NCBI GenBank assembly: GCA_905182155.1 | Contig: CAJJAX010000023.1 | Coordinates: 1-50,616, forward strand | DNA length: 50,616 nt | From: an uncultured Pseudomonadales bacterium | Lineage (GTDB): Bacteria; Pseudomonadota; Gammaproteobacteria; Pseudomonadales; Azotimanducaceae | Direction of reading: 5' to 3' | In this document: piece after piece, positions 45,017 to 50,616 of the stretch | Numbering within the stretch: position 1 is the stretch's first letter | Layout: each line of letters begins with the position of its first letter | Made by a program: the position numbers and the translations under genes | The notes under the pieces: model-generated | What the model saw: the letters and a program-made list of their open reading frames with translations, nothing else | Database searches by the model: none | What the model was told of the DNA's origin: nothing

Positions 45017-45394
45017 CTAATTGAGGTCTGCTCTAAAATCTTCTGGTATTAAGTAGCATTGAGTTTTTTTAGACAGTGCTGGGGGAGGAGCCATTGGCAT
45101 GGGAAGCATAGGTTTCTCGCCGTTGCCCTCCAAGAACATTCTATTTTTTCTTTCGTAACCTAATTTGCGCTCTGAAGCTGCGGCCTTTTCAGTCTCATAG
45201 TCCGCCTTGTATTTTTTCCGATCTGCTGATGCTCTGGCGTCGTCATTAGCGTACTTTTCAACGCATGCTTTTTGCTCGTCAGACATAAGCCACTGCGCCA
45301 TCCTGCTTTTTGCTACCGACGGATGCTGCCTATTTTCAGAGAAAGACAAATAGGGGTGCAACATTAGGAAGAGCAGCACTATTAACTTTGTCAT
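45017..45394 (-). CDS. Small exported protein with charged coiled-coil-like region
   Basis: 125 residues with a signal peptide (MTKLIVLLFLMLHPYLSFS). The middle part is Lys/Glu/Ala-rich (RKKYKADYETEKAAASERK) and could form a helix or coiled coil. A Pro/Met tract (MLPMPMAPPPAL) follows. Two Cys remain in the mature part. No family is recognised. It lies 22 bp upstream of the preceding small secreted-protein gene, in the same orientation, so the two may be co-expressed. Confidence 0.55.
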   Translation of the reverse strand: MTKLIVLLFLMLHPYLSFSENRQHPSVAKSRMAQWLMSDEQKACVEKYANDDARASADRKKYKADYETEKAAASERKLGYERKNRMFLEGNGEKPMLPMPMAPPPALSKKTQCYLIPEDFRADLN

Positions 45395-45444
45395 TTTACA
45401 ATCCCAACCGTTTAGACTTTATTATTCTGATTCTTTTTCTATTA

Positions 45445-46160
45445 TCAAGCCGAAAAACAGTTCGCTGTTATTGGCATATGATCACTATAGCGTATCCAAT
45501 CCTCTGTAGCTGCCTACCTCTACACCATCGGCAATTTTCAGTCCCTTCAGATAAAGATAGTCAATGTGATATGGCTTCAGCTCATTCTTTGTGTGGAAGA
45601 GCGTACTTGCTGCTCTCGCTACCAAACGCTTCTGCTCGTGTTGAGTGGTAAGAGCTAAAGAAGCCCAAAGATTCTAGTTTCTGATTGGTCTGGTAAAAGT
45701 TTGACTCCTTGCTTCCCTTGTCCCAAATCACTGAATTGTTAAAATCCCCAGCGACAATTGCTTGATCTGCATCTCTCAACCAATCTCCGTAGTAGTTAAG
45801 AGCGTCGCTCACATGTCCCTTGTGTCCAACACCGAACCTCTTCTCAGCTCTGTGAGTAAATGACCAGACACCTAGCACCTTCAGCCCGGATTCAAAGGTT
45901 AACGGGAGGAAGTAATCTAGTTTAGGGTTAAAGCTGGGGTCTATCTCAGCCTTCTCGTCCAAAGGTAAGAGCGCCTAGCCCTTTTTTCTAGTGTCATGAC
46001 CCACCCAGTGGTAGTCGGCTTCTGGAAAGAAATCAGAAGGTAGCTGCTCACACTCTTGAACTATCATGATGTCAGGCTTTAGTTGAGCGACATGCTCGTA
46101 CTTTGAGCAAGCTTTAAACAGCAATTCCAAGAAACGATTCTCATGCGCTACTCGATCCAC
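45445..46160 (-). pseudogene. Endonuclease/exonuclease/phosphatase (EEP) family relic
   Basis: Minus-strand pieces in different frames rebuild the body of an EEP protein. LKPDIMIVQECE holds the metal-binding Glu and HWVGHDTRKKG follows. After a shift near 45970 comes LKVLGVWSFTH and QAIVAGDFNNSVIWD with the conserved GDFN. After a second shift near 45590 comes PYHIDYLYLKGLKIADGVE, ending at WIRYSDHMPITA with the catalytic Asp-His. The N-terminal strand with the first Asn is absent, so the gene is 5'-truncated close to island fragment C. It was probably a small-molecule phosphatase or nuclease. Confidence 0.75.
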
Positions 46161-46212
46161 AAGTTAGTACACTCCAGAAACCTCCAGAAATGTCTAAGCA
46201 CTCCGATATCTA

Positions 46213-46242
46213 GGTGAAGTGGGTGGGGTGGCCCGGGGGTAG
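46213..46242. repeat. Island repeat fragment C
   Basis: GTGAAGTGGGTGGGGTGGCC followed by a G-run resembles the central part of blocks A and B (GAAGCGGGGGGTGGCCCGGGGG at 49207). Only ~30 bp align, so homology is tentative. It lies just upstream of the truncated EEP gene. Confidence 0.35.
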
Positions 46243-46436
46243 CTTGTTGTGGACCTCGACCGAACCAGTAGATGAGGGCAGTGTCATCCCTGCAGCTTGC
46301 CGCGTGTTCACCATCTGCTTGCTGAATAGATATACGCCGTCATGTCCAAAGTCCCAAAAGAATACATCGAGACCTGATTGATTTTTGTTAACGAAGACTA
46401 TCTAATCTTTAATTCATCAATGCTGGGAATAATGCC

Positions 46437-49028
46437 ATGTTAGCGGGCCGCTCAATCTCATGCCTAGGCTTTTCACCTAAAAGTTTTGTCTTTATTGCCC
46501 TATTGGTAATGGTCAGCGGGCATGAGGCGCAAGCAACCGTACCACTCATCTATGACGTAGACGGGGATCAAAAGGTTGAACCATTAACCGACGGGTTATT
46601 GATTCTCCGTCATCAGTTCGGTTTCGAGGGCAGCGCCCTAACAGATGGTGCCTTGGGTTCAAATGCGACGATCACGAACGCCTCGGATATTGCGACGTAT
46701 ATCTCGGCGCGTAAAGTTAGCTTTGATCTTGATGGCAACGGTACCCTCGATCCTCTCACAGATGGCTTAATGCTCATACGCTATCTGTTTGGATTCGCCG
46801 GCGAACAAATGACTTACAATGCTGTCGATTCGACTTCTGCAAGATCAACCTATGCCGAAATAGTCGATCATATTGCTTCATACTCAATAAAACCCCGCTT
46901 CATTTATCAAAGCGAATGTACGCAGTTCGACGGTGAGACTTTCTGTTTTACTCCCAGCGAGGCAAATTTTAAAGCCGTCACAGTGGAGGGCCCATCAGGC
47001 GAGGAGCCTTACGGGACTATTCAAGTTCAATCTTTGCTGGAGGCATGGCCAAAGGGAGAAGTGTGGCTCGATTCGGACGGCAGCAAGCGCTACTACGGCC
47101 ATTTGTACGACGGCTTCTTACAAAATCCTGTTGCCGACGCGGTTGTTTTCGATGACTTAGATCCGCTTGATAAGGTCGCTAGATGGGGCGCGAAAGCGGT
47201 GGTCCAAGTTTATGGCGATCGCTGTATGCTAAATCAAACAGATCCAAACAATGGCGATGTTATCAATCAGGCTTTCGCGGCCAAGCCTGGCAGCGGGTTT
47301 TTCGTTGCGCCCAATTTAGTCGTTACCGAGCTTAGTACAACCTTCAAATTCTCTGACGATGATATTGGCTGGGTGGGAGGCCCAGGGCCTAATCCCGAAA
47401 AAGGCGGCATTCTGTCCTGCGAAGATAATAACAAATTATTTTATGCCAATTGGGAAAACAACACGATTGAGGTTGGTAAAGGGCCGATTATTCAAACATT
47501 CGATGGAACCTGGGGCGCAGGCACTGTAGTTGCCACCAACGATTATTTTGCCCTGATTAAGCTTGAGAAACAGGCCCCAAACGCCGATGTTTTTATCGAA
47601 AATTGGGCGCCTTGGTCACTAACCGACAATGATATCCTTACGCTGTCGCTCGCGCCTGAAGGTGCATCGAGTGAGGATGCTGTTGTTACCGTTCATAATC
47701 CGATTCTTGGCCGAACGGCGGGAGGATGGCACATTACACCCTCTGAAATCATAGATGGCTGCAGCGAGTTTAACTTGGGCAATTCTAAAAATTCGGGCGA
47801 CAACTTGTTCGTTGTCGACTTCTGGTCAGATCGCGGAAGCCTAGGTGCTCCGGTGTTTGATGCGACTGGATATGTGGTCGGTATGATCCAAGGTGAATAC
47901 AACGCAGTTCCAGATGACTGCTATGGGAACCCGCAACTTGGTAAAAATTCCTTAGGAATATTATCGACTTTTTTCGCAGACCCAAAAAGCTCAACGGTTG
48001 TTATCGACAACCAGCCGCTTAGGGAGTTCATTGCGAGCTACGACGCCCAACTTGCAGCCCTATCTCCTTCAAATTCTCCAGATATTATCGACGACACGCA
48101 GTGGCCGCTGAATGCAAATACGCTCGCAACAGCTCAATATGAAGTCATTGACTATGGCGAGGAATTCACAGTTTCGGGCTTCCCCAAGTCGGAGTTTGAC
48201 AGCGACGCTTTCGATATTGCCAAGCAAGCCACGGTGATGTATCTCGCGGCGACCGGATGCTCGATCTGCAATGCCGGGAACTTGGTCGACGATTTCACTG
48301 ATGTCTGTGTTTGCACGGGAGTCGCGGTCAGCAAAAACCTCATCATTGTTAATGACCACTGTGTCAGCGCGCTTCAACCTGGAGACGACACAACCTTTAA
48401 AACTTTCCAGGGACAAGTGGTCAATGCCACGCTCGTTAATCGAACCAGCTTGGATTCAGGGCTATTGTGGGCTGAACAACAGGCTAACCTAAACTTTGAT
48501 AATAGTGCTAATAACGTTAAAGCAGACGTTGCACTCCTTAGAACTCAAGAAGCAATGCAGTTAACGCCAATTAAATTTGCCGATTCAGAAACGCTGAACC
48601 GACGCCAACCTGTTATCAACGTGGGCCATCCCAATATTATGCTGCGATCAGGCCCCTTTGTTACCAGTGCTGGTTCGTTCGTCGGCCACAATGTGACAGA
48701 TCGTACGCTATTGCATTACAACCTGCCTTCGTCGCCCGGTTCGAGTGGATCAGGCGTGTTTAATTTAAATGGGGAGCTAGTTGGGCAAATTGCCTGGGGT
48801 ACAACTGGGTTTTGGGGTGCAGAAGAATCTTGGGTCGTCTCAGAGTTCGAGGCCGAGGCGACGACAATCGATGCAACCAAACTCTTTTACCCTTTACGGC
48901 CACGGCCTTTCTTATCCGGGCCTAATGTCCAGATTGAATTGGGTCAATCGGCTAAAGGGGCCTCAAGTAATCATATCAAAGCACTAATTGAATATTGGGC
49001 GCCCGGCGAACTGCCTGCCGCAGACTAG
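46437..49028 (+). CDS. Secreted dockerin-like protein with two trypsin-like domains
   Basis: 863 residues with a signal peptide (~1-33, FVFIALLVMVSGHEAQA). Two dockerin/EF-hand-like calcium repeats follow: DVDGDQKVEPLTDGLLILR at 40-58 and DLDGNGTLDPLTDGLMLIR at 97-115. The first protease-like domain (~285-510) has GSGFFVAPNLVVTEL, where the expected His is missing, and DRGSLGAPVF with Ser468, so it is probably inactive. The second (~595-800) has a full triad: His641 (IIVNDHCV), Asp697 (ADVALLRT) and Ser770 (SSPGSSGSGVF). It is likely extracellular and calcium-bound. No cohesin partner is visible in the window. It appears intact and is the largest gene of the putative island. Confidence 0.75.
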   Translation: MLAGRSISCLGFSPKSFVFIALLVMVSGHEAQATVPLIYDVDGDQKVEPLTDGLLILRHQFGFEGSALTDGALGSNATITNASDIATYISARKVSFDLDGNGTLDPLTDGLMLIRYLFGFAGEQMTYNAVDSTSARSTYAEIVDHIASYSIKPRFIYQSECTQFDGETFCFTPSEANFKAVTVEGPSGEEPYGTIQVQSLLEAWPKGEVWLDSDGSKRYYGHLYDGFLQNPVADAVVFDDLDPLDKVARWGAKAVVQVYGDRCMLNQTDPNNGDVINQAFAAKPGSGFFVAPNLVVTELSTTFKFSDDDIGWVGGPGPNPEKGGILSCEDNNKLFYANWENNTIEVGKGPIIQTFDGTWGAGTVVATNDYFALIKLEKQAPNADVFIENWAPWSLTDNDILTLSLAPEGASSEDAVVTVHNPILGRTAGGWHITPSEIIDGCSEFNLGNSKNSGDNLFVVDFWSDRGSLGAPVFDATGYVVGMIQGEYNAVPDDCYGNPQLGKNSLGILSTFFADPKSSTVVIDNQPLREFIASYDAQLAALSPSNSPDIIDDTQWPLNANTLATAQYEVIDYGEEFTVSGFPKSEFDSDAFDIAKQATVMYLAATGCSICNAGNLVDDFTDVCVCTGVAVSKNLIIVNDHCVSALQPGDDTTFKTFQGQVVNATLVNRTSLDSGLLWAEQQANLNFDNSANNVKADVALLRTQEAMQLTPIKFADSETLNRRQPVINVGHPNIMLRSGPFVTSAGSFVGHNVTDRTLLHYNLPSSPGSSGSGVFNLNGELVGQIAWGTTGFWGAEESWVVSEFEAEATTIDATKLFYPLRPRPFLSGPNVQIELGQSAKGASSNHIKALIEYWAPGELPAAD

Positions 49029-49150
49029 TCCGTGAGCTTGTGGTTTGAAGCGCTTCGAAGCGCGTTAATCGCTGCAAGATTATCGGCAGAGGCACTTGAC
49101 CTTGCCCGCAGGCGCCTGAGGCGCGCAGTGATGCCATAGACAGCTCCACA

Positions 49151-49385
49151 CCTGCATTACTCGTCCGCATTAGTAATACATACCCAATACAAGGAGTCCC
49201 ATCTGTTGAAGCGGGGGGTGGCCCGGGGGCGGGGTGCTGGTATGACCGAAAGTGGATGGTGAGTAGGCAGAAAAAGAACTACGACTGAAAATAATTATGG
49301 GTACCAGTGCGGGTACCAAAAGAGCGTTTTGCTCTATTATTAATGCAAGATTATTGATTTTATAGGTGATGGTCATCGCTTTAAC
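49151..49385. repeat. Island repeat block B adjoining tRNA-Ser
   Basis: Counterpart of block A. It runs from CCTGCATTACTCGTCC to the tRNA-Ser 3' end and contains the pair GGGTACCAGTGCGGGTACC at about 49299-49317. The minus-strand frame inside it (49170-49376) is not a convincing protein. Confidence 0.55.
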
Positions 49386-49476
49386 TGGCGGAGAGGGAGG
49401 GATTCGAACCCTCGATGGGCTATTAACCCATACTCCCTTAGCAGGGGAGCGCCTTCGACCACTCGGCCACCTCTCC
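49386..49476 (-). tRNA. tRNA-Ser (GCU)
   Basis: The complement reads GGAGAGGTGGCCGAGTGGTC at the 5' end and ends GGTTCGAATCCCTCCCTCTCC-GCCA, so CCA is encoded. The anticodon loop CTGCTAA gives GCU. A long variable arm of class II type is present. Length is 91 nt. The 3' end abuts the putative island. Confidence 0.95.
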
Positions 49477-49489
49477 GGGAAAATGTAAT

Positions 49490-49566
49490 TGGTGCGCTGG
49501 GAGGGAGTCGAACCCCCGACCTTCTGGTTCGTAGCCAGATGCTCTATCCAGCTGAGCTACCAGCGC
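49490..49566 (-). tRNA. tRNA-Arg (ACG)
   Basis: The complement starts GCGCTGGTAGCTCAGCTGGA and ends GGTTCGACTCCCTCCCAGCGC-ACCA. The anticodon loop CTACGAA gives ACG. Length is 77 nt with encoded CCA. It lies 13 bp upstream of tRNA-Ser in the same orientation, so both are likely one transcript. Confidence 0.95.
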
Positions 49567-49658
49567 ACGCCGGGGCTATTATCTAGGGCGCTCTTAATCA
49601 CTAACTCACTTATCGAAAAAGAAATTGGTATATTGAAGCTGTAACAAGTGGAACTGCC

Positions 49659-49904
49659 ATGACGCCAGATTTAACCGCAATGGGTCTCGAACTTGCCTTC
49701 ATTGGTATGGGCACGGTGTTTGCGTTTTTGACGTTGTTGGTGGGTGTGACGAGCTTGATGTCGCGCTTGGTGATCCGGTTTTCAAGCGCTGAACCGGTGA
49801 ATCCGGTTCCGCTCACGCGTTCCGGGCAAGCCCGCCCGTCGCCAGCCATCTTAGCGGCGGTGGCAACGGCCGTTCGGCGATACCGAGATGGTCAAACGCG
49901 GTAA
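49659..49904 (+). CDS. oadG: Oxaloacetate decarboxylase gamma subunit
   Basis: 81-residue membrane subunit of the Na+-pumping oxaloacetate decarboxylase. One N-terminal helix (LELAFIGMGTVFAFLTLLVGV) carries the family Gly-Met-Gly pattern. A Pro/Arg-rich cytoplasmic tail follows. It anchors the alpha subunit and binds zinc in known enzymes. It is followed ~100 bp later by oadA, the usual gene order. Confidence 0.88.
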   Translation: MTPDLTAMGLELAFIGMGTVFAFLTLLVGVTSLMSRLVIRFSSAEPVNPVPLTRSGQARPSPAILAAVATAVRRYRDGQTR

Positions 49905-50004
49905 CGGTTTAAAGTCAGGATTCCCAGAAGATTCAGGCTGCGGCGAACGCGGCTTTGGCTGCCCTGACGGGTGAAATTAATAAAAGTGTTTTGGAGCAAG
50001 TTTT

Positions 50005-50616
50005 ATGTCTGAGCAGGTCTTGTCGAATTCGGCGCCGCTTGGGATCACGGATGTGGTGCTAAGAGACGCGCATCAATCGTTGTTCGCAACCCGTCTGCGC
50101 TTGCATGACATGTTACCGATTGCCGAGAAACTCGATCAGGTTGGCTTTTGGTCTATCGAGAGCTGGGGTGGTGCAACCTTTGATGCCTGCATTCGGTATT
50201 TGGGCGAGGACCCCTGGGAGCGGATTCGCGCGCTGAAAGCAGCGATGCCGAATACCCCGCAACAAATGCTGTTTCGCGGGCAAAATATTTTGGGCTACCG
50301 GCATTACGCGGATGACCTGGTTGAAAAGTTCGTTGAGCGCGCGGCGGTCAATGGGGTTGATGTGTTTCGGGTCTTCGATGCGATGAACGACCCACGCAAT
50401 TTAGAATGTGCCATTGCCGCGGTGCGAAAGCAGGAAAAGCATGCTCAAGGCACGCTGTCCTACACCGTCAGCCCGATGCATAATCTAGCCGGCTGGCTTG
50501 ACATGGCAGCGCGCCTGGAGGCGATGGGCGCCGATTCCATTGCCATCAAAGATATGGCAGGCCTACTTACGCCTTATGCCGCGTTTGAATTGGTGAGCGG
50601 CTTGAAGAACACCGTA
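50005..50616 (+). CDS. oadA: Oxaloacetate decarboxylase alpha subunit, cut by the window end
   Basis: The first 204 residues of the biotin-dependent carboxyltransferase subunit, which moves CO2 from oxaloacetate to biotin. The start [20 protein letters not shown] has GGAG 8 bp upstream. [18 protein letters not shown] holds the metal-binding Asp of the TIM barrel, and [36 protein letters not shown] and [10 protein letters not shown] are diagnostic. The biotinyl domain lies beyond the window. Together with oadG it couples decarboxylation to Na+ export. Confidence 0.92.
   Translation, partial: MSEQVLSNSAPLGITDVVLRDAHQSLFATRLRLHDMLPIAEKLDQVGFWSIESWGGATFDACIRYLGEDPWERIRALKAAMPNTPQQMLFRGQNILGYRHYADDLVEKFVERAAVNGVDVFRVFDAMNDPRNLECAIAAVRKQEKHAQGTLSYTVSPMHNLAGWLDMAARLEAMGADSIAIKDMAGLLTPYAAFELVSGLKNTV

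Larger units (their letters stand above)
42605..49386. mobile_element. Putative decayed genomic island at tRNA-Ser
   Basis: Bounded by a tRNA-end-like sequence at 42605 and the true tRNA-Ser 3' end at 49386, each preceded by a related ~230-bp block. Base composition between about 43.7 and 46.4 kb is visibly more AT-rich than the flanks. Cargo is mixed and poorly conserved: an aldo/keto reductase, small exported proteins, a truncated EEP gene and a large dockerin-protease. No integrase, transposase or phage gene is visible, so the element would be immobile now. Confidence 0.45.

Noticed and set aside
49170-49376. Minus-strand frame inside block B, considered as an integrase remnant
   Set aside because: No tyrosine-recombinase motif; Pro/His-rich end comes from the G-rich repeat.

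Overview
The window looks like the chromosome of a marine, glycan-degrading gammaproteobacterium. The grounds are a HexR-controlled Entner-Doudoroff operon, a laminarinase-type GH16 enzyme beside a TonB receptor/halogenase/SapC locus, a dockerin-like secreted protease and Na+-pump oxaloacetate decarboxylase genes. Class-level placement rests on family knowledge; the order cannot be read from the sequence.

Region 1 (1-7.2 kb) holds an MDR oxidoreductase, a nitroreductase, an M43 metallopeptidase relic, an acyl-CoA synthetase and an MFS transporter. All of these are broken by single-base frameshifts (at least 13 in the synthetase alone), although the protein motifs stay intact. That pattern suits base-level sequence error better than old decay. 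Region 2 (7.2-11 kb) has intact genes: an aldo/keto reductase, a SnoaL-like protein, an SDR and rlmA. Between them lies a Lys/Ala-rich repeat ORF carrying four regularly phased stop codons.

Region 3 (11-19.5 kb) is the sugar core: edd-glk-eda-zwf-pgl read as one operon from a promoter flanked by two HexR-type palindromes, then hexR on the opposite strand, then a divergent GAPDH gene with its own HexR-like sites. Region 4 (19.7-32 kb) is a probable beta-glucan (laminarin-like) utilisation locus. It has a malectin-GH16 glucanase and a lipoprotein with four copies of a ~163-residue module. Convergent to these lies a block of two flavin-dependent-halogenase-like proteins, a JmjC-like cupin and SapC, preceded by a frameshifted TonB-dependent receptor. 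A plausible flow is polymer cut outside, oligomers bound and imported, glucose phosphorylated by Glk and burned through the Entner-Doudoroff route.

Region 5 (32-41.7 kb) holds a NUDIX hydrolase, a LytTR regulator with a degenerate receiver domain and twin palindromes upstream, a PhyH dioxygenase divergent from an enoyl-CoA hydratase-like gene, a ThuA protein, an S4 RNA-binding protein, a transglutaminase-like/DUF350 membrane pair and a YcaQ-type DNA glycosylase.

Region 6 (about 42-49.4 kb) is visibly more AT-rich and ends at the 3' end of tRNA-Ser(GCU). A ~230-bp block next to the tRNA recurs near 42.4 kb, and a fragment of it recurs near 46.2 kb. I read this as a decayed, possibly tandem tRNA-anchored island without a visible integrase. 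Its cargo is an aldo/keto reductase, three small exported proteins, an iteron-like repeat cluster, a broken endonuclease/exonuclease/phosphatase gene and an 863-residue dockerin-double-protease. The window closes with tRNA-Ser, tRNA-Arg and the start of oadG-oadA.
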